Of a stretch of DNA of 64,000 bases, positions 16,551 through 25,233 are shown piece after piece. How positions within the stretch are numbered: position 1 is the first letter of the stretch; each line of letters begins with the position of its first letter. The notes beneath the pieces were generated by a model, which was not told the DNA's origin, searched no databases, and worked only from the letters and a program-made list of their open reading frames with translations. Position numbers and translations under genes: made by a program. The DNA is from Pseudomonadota bacterium (GTDB taxonomy: Bacteria > Pseudomonadota > Alphaproteobacteria > Rhizobiales > Tepidamorphaceae), in assembly GCA_023458595.1 (NCBI GenBank), contig JAEWYT010000215.1, positions 62,001-126,000 on the forward strand, in the 5' to 3' direction.

Positions 16551-18014
16551 ATGGCGGAACTCGGAAGCGCGCGTTTAGGTGCCCTGGCACCGGCAAGCTC
16601 GATCGGCGGGCCATTTTCGATTTCGGAGGAAGTGCTGGTCGGATTGCTGGGCGCCGCCGATTTCGTTGCGGTGCTCGCCCTGCTCCTCGCGACCGACTAT
16701 TCGTACCATCACGTCGTCATGGGCTACAGCGCCATGTCGGAGGACGTGGTGAAGGTCGGGACACTCATCGCGATATTGCTGACGACATTCCAGTATTTCT
16801 CCTCCGGTTACACGATACGCAGTTATCTCGATACGAAAAGCAGTGCGCGAAAAGTGCTCGTGCACTGGATGTTCATATTTTTCATCATCGCGTGGATCGG
16901 CTTCCTTCTAAAAATTACCGCCGATTTTTCCCGCATTTCCCTGACCGTTTCATTCGTCGTCGGCGCGATTGGCCTCGTGGCGAACCGGATCGCCGTATCG
17001 CATCTGCTCGAAAGGGGAATCGACCGCGGCGCCATCGCGGTCCGAAAGGCATTCCTGATCTGCCTCGGCGAGCCCGAGCAGTACGGCGACGTCCATCTGC
17101 AGTCGGCAGTGAACGGGGTGCGGCTCGTCGGTTCGACCGTCGTTCGCCCCGACGCACTGGAGTCCGGACGCTTCCACGAAACCTGCGACACGGTCGTGGC
17201 GGATCTTCGTGCGGCCTTCGATCGCGCGGGCTTCAATGAGATCTACATATTCTTCCCGTGGGCCCATTGGCGTGCGCTCGGCGAGATTCGGGCCGCGATG
17301 TCGTTGTTTCCCTTGCCGATCTATCTGTTTGCCGACAACGAGGTGCGAAAGATCGTCAACGCGCCGGCGATTTCCATCGGGCCCCTACGCGGGTTCGAGA
17401 TCCAGCGCGCGCCGCTTTCCCAAGCCGAGCTGCTGGCGAAAAGATGCCTGGATCTGCTCGTCGCTTCGACCGCGCTCCTGGCATGCGCGCCGCTGCTTGG
17501 CCTGACCGCGCTCGGAATCCTCGCCGAAACGGGACGGCCCGTCCTTTTCAGGCAAGGTCGCAAGGGCTTCGGCGGACGGCCGTTCACGATCTTCAAGTTC
17601 AGGACCATGCATTGCATGGAGGACGGCAACCGCATCGTTCAGGCGACGCGCAACGATCGCCGCGTGACGCGCCTCGGGGCATTTCTGCGCCGAACGAGCA
17701 TCGATGAGCTTCCTCAGCTCTTCAACGTGCTGCGTGGTGAGATGTCGATCGTCGGCCCGCGGCCGCACGCGCTGGCTCATGATAACCAGTACGACGAACT
17801 CATCGCCACCTACGCCTTCCGTCGTGACGTCAAACCGGGCCTGACCGGCTGGGCGCAGGTGCATGGGCTGCGCGGCGAGACAAGCGAGCTGGGCCAGATG
17901 GAGAGCCGTGTGAATCACGATCTCTGGTACATCAACAACTGGTCCTGGTGGCTGGACATCAGGATTATGTTGAGAACCGTGCGAACGCTCTGGTTCGATA
18001 GGAATGCATACTAA
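16551..18014 (+). CDS. Polyprenyl-phosphate glycosyl-1-phosphate transferase (exopolysaccharide priming enzyme)
   Basis: A 487-residue WcaJ/ExoY-type priming enzyme. Four hydrophobic segments lie in the first 150 residues, followed by a soluble central part and a C-terminal bacterial sugar transferase domain from about residue 300. Domain landmarks are KRCLDLLVAS, PVLFRQGRKGFGG, FTIFKFRTM, RRTSIDELPQLFNVLRGEMS, VGPRP and KPGLTGWAQVHGLRG. It transfers a hexose-1-phosphate from a UDP-sugar to undecaprenyl phosphate to start each repeat unit. It is the first gene behind the AT-rich leader. Confidence 0.93.
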   Translation: MAELGSARLGALAPASSIGGPFSISEEVLVGLLGAADFVAVLALLLATDYSYHHVVMGYSAMSEDVVKVGTLIAILLTTFQYFSSGYTIRSYLDTKSSARKVLVHWMFIFFIIAWIGFLLKITADFSRISLTVSFVVGAIGLVANRIAVSHLLERGIDRGAIAVRKAFLICLGEPEQYGDVHLQSAVNGVRLVGSTVVRPDALESGRFHETCDTVVADLRAAFDRAGFNEIYIFFPWAHWRALGEIRAAMSLFPLPIYLFADNEVRKIVNAPAISIGPLRGFEIQRAPLSQAELLAKRCLDLLVASTALLACAPLLGLTALGILAETGRPVLFRQGRKGFGGRPFTIFKFRTMHCMEDGNRIVQATRNDRRVTRLGAFLRRTSIDELPQLFNVLRGEMSIVGPRPHALAHDNQYDELIATYAFRRDVKPGLTGWAQVHGLRGETSELGQMESRVNHDLWYINNWSWWLDIRIMLRTVRTLWFDRNAY

Positions 18015-18128
18015 GAAAAGAAGGAAACGAATACGCTAGAACAATAAGTATAATTCGAGGAATCGTCCATTCTTACGTGGAATAAAAGGAGGAATGCCTG
18101 GAGGCAATACTAGAGGGTCTGGCGGCGG

Positions 18129-18866
18129 GTGCGCATAGTGACGCGTTTTCGGAGCCTCTCAGCAATACCAGCAGCCGACGGCCGATCGGCAGCGCCGACG
18201 ATGGAGCCAGTAGTAGTGCGTAACACGTTCATCGAAGACCCCGAGGCCAAAGGATGCTTCGCGCGCGGTTCCGTTCGCGGAACCACCAATGGAGACACCA
18301 GGGGCGCGTGGAAGGAAGTACACCGGGCGGGGCACTCTGCGAATGATGCCGGCGATACGTGCGAGCGATCGCGCTGGTTTGCCGTTCAGACGCGCCCGCA
18401 TTGTGAAACGCGGGCGCGCCTGCACCTGACCAATCAGGGATACGCCACGTTCCTGCCGCTCATGCTGGGAACAAGGCGCCACGCCCGAAAGACCGAAACC
18501 GTGAGCGCGCCGTTGTTCCCCTGTTACCTGTTCGTGAGCCTCGATCTCGCACGGGACCAGTGGCGAAGCGTCAACGGAACAGTCGGCGTCGTGAGCCTGG
18601 TCATGCCTTCGGGCGTACCGGCGCCCGTGCCGCACGGAATCGTGGAGACGCTCAAGGCGTCGATGGAAGAAAGCGGCATCGTCCGGTTCGACGCCGGACT
18701 TCAGCGCGGCCAGAACATCCGAGTGACAGCCGGTCCGTTCGCCGAGTTCCTCGGATCTCTCGATCGGATCGACGATGCCGGCCGCGCCCGGGTGCTCCTG
18801 GAGATCATGGGCGGGCAGGTTCCCGTCACGCTGCCGGGTGGCGCGATCATTCCGGCCGCTCGGTAG
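18129..18866 (+). CDS. NusG/RfaH-like transcription antitermination protein
   Basis: A NusG paralogue of up to 245 residues. The NGN domain starts near residue 82 (RWFAVQTRPHCETRARLHL) and contains LFPCYLFVSLDL; the KOW domain follows (GQNIRVTAGPFAEFLGSL). The start is uncertain: GTG 18129 leaves an 80-residue N-terminal extension unlike NusG, while ATG 18201 shortens it to about 56. Placement inside a polysaccharide locus fits the specialised RfaH, LoaP and UpxY types that help polymerase traverse long surface-polysaccharide operons, rather than housekeeping NusG. A GC hairpin follows the stop. Confidence 0.85.
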   Translation: MRIVTRFRSLSAIPAADGRSAAPTMEPVVVRNTFIEDPEAKGCFARGSVRGTTNGDTRGAWKEVHRAGHSANDAGDTCERSRWFAVQTRPHCETRARLHLTNQGYATFLPLMLGTRRHARKTETVSAPLFPCYLFVSLDLARDQWRSVNGTVGVVSLVMPSGVPAPVPHGIVETLKASMEESGIVRFDAGLQRGQNIRVTAGPFAEFLGSLDRIDDAGRARVLLEIMGGQVPVTLPGGAIIPAAR

Positions 18867-18880
18867 CGGCCGGCCCGGCT

Positions 18881-18903
18881 CCGCCGCGCGGTGCGCGCGG
18901 CGG
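18881..18903 (+). terminator. GC-rich stem-loop after the NusG-like gene
   Basis: Bases 18881-18890 pair perfectly with 18894-18903 (10 bp, all G-C) around a three-base loop, 15 nt after the stop codon. The following sequence is GGTTCTCTCC, so the T-tract is poor. It could be an intrinsic terminator or a pause site acted on by the NusG-like protein encoded just upstream. Confidence 0.45.
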
Positions 18904-19007
18904 GGTTCTCTCCTGGTGACTGAAGGCCGGAGTCACCCGGAGTGCGGTAGCTTGGAAAAGCGGCCCGAAGCGCTCTGACAGGTTCTGCAAGAAGGGGATC
19001 GGCATAG

Positions 19008-20384
19008 ATGAAAATCACGATGGTCGGAACGGGATACGTCGGTTTGGTATCGGGTGCATGCTTCGCCGATTTCGGCCACCAGGTCATCTGCGTCGACAGT
19101 GATCGGGGGAAGATCGGGAACCTGTCGCAGGGCCGCCTGCCGATCTACGAGCCCGGGCTCGACGTGCTCGTCGCCGGTAACGTCGCCGTCGGCCGTCTGA
19201 GCTTTTCGGCCGATCTGAAGGCGGCGATCGAGGGCGCCGACGCGGTGTTTCTGGCCGTCGGCACGCCCTCCCGGCGTGGCGACGGTCACGCCGATCTCAC
19301 CTATGTCTACGCGGCCGCGCGCGAGGTCGCCGAAGCGGCGAGCGGATACACGGTCGTGGTCACCAAGTCGACGGTGCCGGTGGGAACCGGCGACAAAGTG
19401 CAGCAGATCGTCAGACGCATGCGGCCGGACCTGCGCATGGACGTCGTGTCGAACCCGGAGTTCCTGCGGGAGGGGTCGGCGATCGAGGACTTCAAACGAC
19501 CCGACCGGGTCGTCATCGGAGCCGAAAGCGATCCGGCGCGTGAGATGATGCGCCTGCTGTACAGGCCGCTCTTTCTCAACGAAACGCCGATCGTGTTCAC
19601 CGACCGGCGAACGGCCGAACTCACGAAGTACGCGGCGAACGCGCTCCTGGCAACCAAGATCGCCTTCATCAACGAGATCGCCGACATCTGCGAACGTACC
19701 GGTGCGAACGTTCAGGGCGTGGCCCGAGGCATCGGACTCGACAAGCGAATCGGCTCCAAGTTCCTTCATGCCGGCCCGGGCTTCGGGGGGTCGTGTTTCC
19801 CCAAGGATACGCTGGCCCTAGCGCGCACCGCTGCGGAAGTCGGCAAGCCGTCGCACATCGTGGACGCGGTGGTGAGGAGCAACACCGAGCGCAAGGCCGG
19901 CATGGCGGGACGGATCATCGACGCCTGCGGCGGATCCGTCGCCGGCAAGCGGATCGCCATCCTCGGCGTTTCGTTCAAGCCCAACACGGACGACATCCGC
20001 GACTCGCCGTCGATCGGCATCGTCGACGCTCTCGGGAAAGCAGGGGCCAGCCTCATCGCCTACGATCCCGTCGCATCGCAGGAGGCGCGCAAGCTTGACG
20101 AGTTCGAGAAGGTCGATTGGGCGGCGAACTCATACGAGGCGATCACCGGCGCGGACGCGCTCGTCATCGTCACGGAGTGGGACGAGTTCCGCGCGCTGGA
20201 CCTTGAGCAGGTCAAGGCGCGCCTCACCGGCGGTGTCATCGTCGATCTCAGGAACATCTACACCATCGAGGAGATGACGCTCGCGGGTCTGTCGTACTTC
20301 TCGGTCGGACGACCGGCGACCGTGCCGGGTCCGGCCGTCGAGCAGCCGGGGCGCCTGCAAGCCAGGCACAGGATTGCGGGCTGA
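19008..20384 (+). CDS. ugd: UDP-glucose 6-dehydrogenase
   Basis: A 458-residue UDP-glucose/GDP-mannose dehydrogenase family enzyme. The NAD-binding GTGYVGLVSGACFADFGH is at the N-terminus, FLAVGTPSRRGDGHADLTYV lines the cofactor site, K207 and N211 lie in the central helix (ELTKYAANALLATKIAFINE), and the catalytic cysteine is C263 in GPGFGGSCFPKD. It oxidises UDP-glucose to UDP-glucuronate. The ATG follows AGAAGGGGA. With the epimerase at 24141 it supplies uronic acids for the polymer. Confidence 0.93.
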   Translation: MKITMVGTGYVGLVSGACFADFGHQVICVDSDRGKIGNLSQGRLPIYEPGLDVLVAGNVAVGRLSFSADLKAAIEGADAVFLAVGTPSRRGDGHADLTYVYAAAREVAEAASGYTVVVTKSTVPVGTGDKVQQIVRRMRPDLRMDVVSNPEFLREGSAIEDFKRPDRVVIGAESDPAREMMRLLYRPLFLNETPIVFTDRRTAELTKYAANALLATKIAFINEIADICERTGANVQGVARGIGLDKRIGSKFLHAGPGFGGSCFPKDTLALARTAAEVGKPSHIVDAVVRSNTERKAGMAGRIIDACGGSVAGKRIAILGVSFKPNTDDIRDSPSIGIVDALGKAGASLIAYDPVASQEARKLDEFEKVDWAANSYEAITGADALVIVTEWDEFRALDLEQVKARLTGGVIVDLRNIYTIEEMTLAGLSYFSVGRPATVPGPAVEQPGRLQARHRIAG

Positions 20385-20536
20385 CCGAGGCTCCGGCTGC
20401 AGGAACTCGTCGAGGAAAATCGGTACGGCACGCCCAGGATGACCATCCGCACGGGACATCGGGATAGCAAGCGCCGGCGGCAATCGAAAGCCGAGCGGAG
20501 AGGCGGCTGCGACCATCGGTCGAGAGGGAGGCGCGT

Positions 20537-21742
20537 GTGCGTCAGCTTGCGCGACATACCGCGGTGATCGCGACCATGTGCCTTTTTGCCGGCGGATGCT
20601 CGGTCTTGCCTCGTTCAGGTCCGGACGATCAGTTGATCCGTACGGGCGCCACGGCATCCATGACGGCGAACTCCAGCTCGCCGACGCTCGCCTATGCGCT
20701 CGTCGATCTCACGCCGCAGGTTCTGCCGTTCGTCGAGCCGCGGAACCCCGGTTCGATCTTCGCGACGTTCGGCGGCGGCCGCGGCCCCGCCCCCAACATC
20801 AACGTCGGTATCGGCGACGTCGTGCAGGTGACGATCTTCGAGTCCGCCGCGGGCGGGCTATTCATCCCAGCCGAGGCCGGGGTACGGCCGGGCAATTTCG
20901 TCAATCTGCCACAGCAGACCGTCGACCAGACCGGCAACATCACGGTGCCTTACGCAGGTGCCGTGCCGGCAGCGGGTCGTTCCGTCGCGGCCATCGAGGC
21001 GGACATCGTCCAAAGGCTGTCCTCCCGTGCCATCGAACCGCAGGCGGTCGTCGCCCTTGTCGACCAGAGGGCGACGGAGGTGGCGGTTCTTGGCGAAGTG
21101 AATGCGCCCGGAAAATTTCCCGTGAATCCCGCCGGCGACAGGGTTCTGGACGTGATCTCGCGGGCCGGTGGCCTCAAGTACCAAGGCTTCGAATCCAACG
21201 TGACGCTGCAACGGCGCGGCAGGGACGGAACCGTCTATTTCGACACCCTGCTCGTCAATCCCGCCGAGAACATCTACGTCGCGCCCGGAGATGTCGTCTA
21301 CATTCAGCGCGAACAGCGATCGTTCCTCGCCTTCGGTGCCTCGGGCGCCTCGGGACAGTTCATCTTCGACACGGACCGGATCTCGCTGGGAGAGGCCGTC
21401 GGCAAGGCAGGCGGCCTGATCGACGATCGCGCGGATCCCGGGCAGGTGTTCCTCTATCGCATCGTCGATCGCGCGGCACTCGCGGCGATGAGCATAGACC
21501 TTTCCGGCTTCCCGTCCGACCAGGAGCAGATACCGACCATTTTCCGCGCCAATTTCCGCCGGCCGACGGAGTACTTCGTCGCGCAAGGGCTCCAGGTCCA
21601 GGACAAGGACATCCTCTACGTGTCGAACTCCGACTCGGTGGAACTCTACAAGTTCCTCGACCTGATCACGGCGGTATCGGCGACCGCCGGCCAGATCGCC
21701 CTCGACTCCCTCCTGGTGAAGGACGCCGCACATGCCTTCTAG
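20537..21742 (+). CDS. Polysaccharide export outer-membrane protein (Wza family)
   Basis: A 401-residue exporter lipoprotein. Residues 1-22 form a lipoprotein-type signal ending in FAGGC. A polysaccharide-export domain follows (INVGIGDVVQVTIFESA ... LPQQTVDQTGNITVPYAG), then SLBB-type domains (EVAVLGEVNAPGKFPV and FDTDRISLGEAVGKAGGL). The GTG at 20537 has GAGAGGGA 7 nt upstream. It would form the outer-membrane/periplasmic channel that works with the Wzz/BY-kinase protein encoded next. The TAG stop is followed by an open stretch in the same frame that runs into that gene. Confidence 0.9.
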   Translation: MRQLARHTAVIATMCLFAGGCSVLPRSGPDDQLIRTGATASMTANSSSPTLAYALVDLTPQVLPFVEPRNPGSIFATFGGGRGPAPNINVGIGDVVQVTIFESAAGGLFIPAEAGVRPGNFVNLPQQTVDQTGNITVPYAGAVPAAGRSVAAIEADIVQRLSSRAIEPQAVVALVDQRATEVAVLGEVNAPGKFPVNPAGDRVLDVISRAGGLKYQGFESNVTLQRRGRDGTVYFDTLLVNPAENIYVAPGDVVYIQREQRSFLAFGASGASGQFIFDTDRISLGEAVGKAGGLIDDRADPGQVFLYRIVDRAALAAMSIDLSGFPSDQEQIPTIFRANFRRPTEYFVAQGLQVQDKDILYVSNSDSVELYKFLDLITAVSATAGQIALDSLLVKDAAHAF

Positions 21743-21817
21743 GCAGATGCCGACCGAAGCCGAGCGGCAGAGCCGGCGTCCCGAATCGTCCGACCACGGC
21801 AAAGGCGGAGCAAGACG

Positions 21818-24118
21818 CTGACGTCCCTTCCCAATCCCGAGTGGGGAACGGGTCCCCGACGCCTGGTCGCGCTCGATCCGACGGATCGGGCAGATCTGAT
21901 CGACCTTGAGCAGCTTTGGGCCGCCGCGCGGAGACAGGCGAAGGCGGTCGTCATATGCATCCTGGCCGCCCTCGTGTTGGGCAGCGCCTATCTGGTCGTC
22001 GCCGAGCCGCGCTATACGGCGGAAGTCAAGATTCTCATGGACCCGCGCAACGCGAAGGGAGGCAACGACTATTCGGACCTGTCGCGGCTCGGACTCGACA
22101 GCGGCGCGGTGGACAGCCAGGTTGAGGTCATCAAGTCTGAAAGGATCGTATCTGCGGTAATCTCGAAGCTCGACCTGCTGAACGATCCGAAGTTCGCTGA
22201 TCTGCTGGACCGCCCTGCGGGCGGCGCCGTGGACCTTCTCAAAAACGTTCTGACGCTGTCCTTCCTCGCTGTCGGTCCGCAAAGCGAGGGAGTCGATCAG
22301 GACTACGCTTTGCGTCGGGCGGCGCGGACCACGCTGCGCCGAAACATGAAGGTCAGCCGGGTCGGAGTCTCATATGTCCTCGAGGTGAGCTACACCTCGC
22401 CATACGCCGGCCTTTCGGAGAGAGTCGCCAACGCCGTCGCCGAGGCCTATCTGACCGATCAGCTCGACTCGAAATACGACGCGGCGCGCCGCGCCAGCAC
22501 GTGGCTCGGCGAACGGGTCAACGACGTGCGGCAGAAGTCGGTCCAGTCCGATCTGGCGGTTCAGACGTTTCGCTCGGAGCACGGCCTCATAACGGCCGAA
22601 GGCGAGCTCGTCAGCGAACAGCAGTTGAAGCAGATCAGCAGCGAACTGATCGTCGCGCGCGCCGACACGGGCCGCGCGGAAGCGCGGTACAAGAGAATCC
22701 AGTCGATCATCGCGGACGGCGAGACGGAAGCGGCCGTGTCGGAGTCTCTCGACAACTCCGTGATCAATTCCCTGCGCGAGAAGTATGTCGATGCCTCAAA
22801 ACGCGAGGCCGAGATTTCGAACCAGCTGGGCAAAGATCATCTCGCCGCCGTTCGGCTGCGCAGCAACATGGATGAATACCGCCGACTGATATTCCAGGAG
22901 CTCGGACGGATCGCCCAGAGCTATGAGAGCGAATACAAGGTCGCTCTCGCCAGGGAACAGTCGCTCGAGTCGAATCTGGAAAAGCTCGTAAAAGAGGCCG
23001 CGGACTCCAATCAAACACAGGTGAAGCTTCGCGAGCTTGAACAGGAAGCCGAGAGCTACAAGGCGCAATACGACACGCTATTGCGGCGCTATCAGGAGAC
23101 GGTGCAGCAGCAGTCGTTCCCGATCACGGAAGCGCGCGTCATCACTCCCGCGCTAAGGCCGGTGGTGCCGAGCGGCCCGAGCAAGACCATGGTCCTCGCT
23201 CTATGCGCCATGCTCGGCATGATGGTCGGGGTTGGCGTCGGCGCGCTACGCGAGTTCATGGAGCGTGGCTTCCGCACGGCCGGGCAGGTGCGCGACGAAC
23301 TGGATCAGGACTGCATCGGATTGCTGCCGGTGATCCACCCCGACATCGATGCGCCGCCCGCTTCGGATGCGAACAACGGCACGACGCCGCGGTCGCCCCG
23401 GCTCGTCGATGCCGATCCGTACATGAAATATGTGCTGGAGCACCCGACATCCGCGTATGCCGAAACGCTCCGGGCGGCCATGGTCGCGGTGGATTTCAAT
23501 CTGCCCGACCGAAAGCACAAGACGATCGGAGTCGTCTCGGTGTTTCCCAAGGAGGGCAAGTCCACGGTCTCGAAGGGGCTTGCCACTCTGCTCGCCAGTG
23601 CGGGCAACAAGACGCTGCTTGTCGATGGTGATCTGCGCAACCCCGTCGTCAGCCGGAGCATATTGCCCAGGGCGACCGAGGGGCTCCTCGAAATCCTGCG
23701 CGACGGGCGGCCGCTGCGCGAATTGCTGGGTCTCGAGCAGACATCCAAGCTGTTCGTGCTTCCCACGGTGTCGAAGAACGCGCCGCTTCATCCCAGCATG
23801 CTGCTTTCGTCTCCGGCGATGAAGGACGTCCTGAAACAGGCCGGCGGTTCGTTCGACTACGTGATCATCGACTTGCCGCCGATCACTCCGGTCGTCGACG
23901 TGCGTGCGGTCGCCACCGTGATCGACGCGTTCCTGCTGGTGGTGGATTGGGGAAAGACGCCGCGCAAGCTGGTGAGGTCGGCGCTCGAGTCCGATCGCCG
24001 CCTGCGCGACAAATGTCTTGGCGTCATCCTGAACAACGTCGACCCGGAGAAGGCCCACCTCTATGGGGACGGCAGGTCCGCCGGCTTCTGCAACGCCGAC
24101 TACGCGTACGCCCGATGA
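21818..24118 (+). CDS. Wzz/BY-kinase fusion: polysaccharide co-polymerase with tyrosine kinase domain
   Basis: A 766-residue protein if translated from CTG 21818. The N-terminal Wzz domain begins DLIDLEQLWAAARRQAK with a membrane segment (VVICILAALVLGSAYLVV); a coiled-coil periplasmic domain, a second membrane segment near residue 470 (MVLALCAMLGMMVGVGVGA) and a cytoplasmic BY-kinase follow. Kinase motifs are PKEGKST (Walker A), LLVDGDLR (A') and YVIIDLPP (B); the tail has a short tyrosine cluster (LYGD, DYAYAR). No ATG, GTG or TTG lies in frame between the preceding TAG and GTG 21974, which would delete the first membrane segment. CTG 21818 has GGCGGAG 7 nt upstream. Confidence 0.9.
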   Translation: MTSLPNPEWGTGPRRLVALDPTDRADLIDLEQLWAAARRQAKAVVICILAALVLGSAYLVVAEPRYTAEVKILMDPRNAKGGNDYSDLSRLGLDSGAVDSQVEVIKSERIVSAVISKLDLLNDPKFADLLDRPAGGAVDLLKNVLTLSFLAVGPQSEGVDQDYALRRAARTTLRRNMKVSRVGVSYVLEVSYTSPYAGLSERVANAVAEAYLTDQLDSKYDAARRASTWLGERVNDVRQKSVQSDLAVQTFRSEHGLITAEGELVSEQQLKQISSELIVARADTGRAEARYKRIQSIIADGETEAAVSESLDNSVINSLREKYVDASKREAEISNQLGKDHLAAVRLRSNMDEYRRLIFQELGRIAQSYESEYKVALAREQSLESNLEKLVKEAADSNQTQVKLRELEQEAESYKAQYDTLLRRYQETVQQQSFPITEARVITPALRPVVPSGPSKTMVLALCAMLGMMVGVGVGALREFMERGFRTAGQVRDELDQDCIGLLPVIHPDIDAPPASDANNGTTPRSPRLVDADPYMKYVLEHPTSAYAETLRAAMVAVDFNLPDRKHKTIGVVSVFPKEGKSTVSKGLATLLASAGNKTLLVDGDLRNPVVSRSILPRATEGLLEILRDGRPLRELLGLEQTSKLFVLPTVSKNAPLHPSMLLSSPAMKDVLKQAGGSFDYVIIDLPPITPVVDVRAVATVIDAFLLVVDWGKTPRKLVRSALESDRRLRDKCLGVILNNVDPEKAHLYGDGRSAGFCNADYAYAR

Positions 24119-24140
24119 GATGCGCAACCTGGAGGTCTGA

Positions 24141-25205
24141 ATGCACTTCTTCGTGACCGGTACCGCCGGGTTCGTCGGGTTCCATCTGGCGAAGCGGCTT
24201 CTCGAGGAGGGCCATAGCGTCTTCGGGTTCGACGCCATGACGGACTACTACGATCGCACTCTCAAGGAGGCGCGGCACGAAATTCTGGGAAGCTACGAAA
24301 GGTTCGACGCGGTCATCGGACGGCTCGAACAGGAAGCGACCCTCGCCCGCGCCGCCGAGCGCGCCAGGCCGGATGTCATTGTCCATCTCGCCGCACAGGC
24401 CGGGGTACGCTACTCGATCGAGAACCCGCTCGCCTACGTGAACTCGAACCTGGTGGGCTCGTATAATCTTCTGGCCGTCGCCGGGCGGCTGAAGCCGCGG
24501 CACCTGTTGCTCGCTTCAACCAGTTCCGTCTACGGCGGCAACGAGCACGCGCCGTTCTGCGAGGCGGACCGGGCGGACTGGCCGATCACGCTCTATGCGG
24601 CGACGAAGAAGAGCATGGAGGCGATGTCCCATTCATATGCTCATCTGTTCGGCGTCCCGACGACGTGCTTCCGCTTCTTCACGGTCTACGGACCTTGGGG
24701 CCGTCCGGATATGGCCCTGTTCAAGTTCGTCGACGCGATCACGAAGGGGCAGCCGATCGAGATCTACGGCAAGGGCGAAATGAAGCGGGACTTCACCTAT
24801 GTCGACGACTTGATCGAGGCGATCATTCGCCTTGTCGACTATCCGCCGGAGATCGGAAATCCCGTCGGAGCGGACGGAGTCGTCGACACTCTCTCTGCGG
24901 TGGCACCCTGGCGAGTGGTAAACATCGCAGGCGGTGCGCCGGTCGACCTGCGCGAGTTCGTCGGCTTTATCGAAGAGGCGGTCGGCGAACCGGCACACAA
25001 GGTGCTGCTTCCCATGCAGCCGGGCGATATGCGAGCGACCTGTGCCGATCATCGCCTGCTCGAGGCGCTGACCGGCTACCGGCCATCCACTCCGGTGAGG
25101 GAAGGCATCCGCGCCTTCGTCGAGTGGTACCGCGAATATGCCTCCCATCCCGCGAAATCCGCGCGGAAACCGCTTCAGATGACCCCGCAAACACGCATCG
25201 CCTGA
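24141..25205 (+). CDS. NAD-dependent epimerase, UDP-glucuronate 4-epimerase-like
   Basis: A 354-residue extended short-chain dehydrogenase. TGTAGFVG binds NAD, LLLASTSSVYGGN carries the catalytic serine/threonine, and Y152 and K156 form the YxxxK pair (LYAATKK). HLAAQAGVRYSIENPLAYVNSN and FRFFTVYGPWGRPDMALFKF (ends FRFFTVYGPWG, DMALFKF) are hallmarks of the UDP-glucuronate/UDP-galacturonate 4-epimerase branch. With Ugd it would make UDP-galacturonate. It starts 22 nt after the kinase gene with CTGGAGG upstream. Confidence 0.9.
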   Translation: MHFFVTGTAGFVGFHLAKRLLEEGHSVFGFDAMTDYYDRTLKEARHEILGSYERFDAVIGRLEQEATLARAAERARPDVIVHLAAQAGVRYSIENPLAYVNSNLVGSYNLLAVAGRLKPRHLLLASTSSVYGGNEHAPFCEADRADWPITLYAATKKSMEAMSHSYAHLFGVPTTCFRFFTVYGPWGRPDMALFKFVDAITKGQPIEIYGKGEMKRDFTYVDDLIEAIIRLVDYPPEIGNPVGADGVVDTLSAVAPWRVVNIAGGAPVDLREFVGFIEEAVGEPAHKVLLPMQPGDMRATCADHRLLEALTGYRPSTPVREGIRAFVEWYREYASHPAKSARKPLQMTPQTRIA

Positions 25206-25233
25206 GCACCGGTCGGCGGACGCGAGGAAGCCC

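Noticed and set aside
18049..18054. Perfect TATAAT ahead of the NusG-like gene
   Set aside because: The base stretch 17 nt upstream (AACGAA) has no resemblance to a -35 element, so a promoter is not supported.
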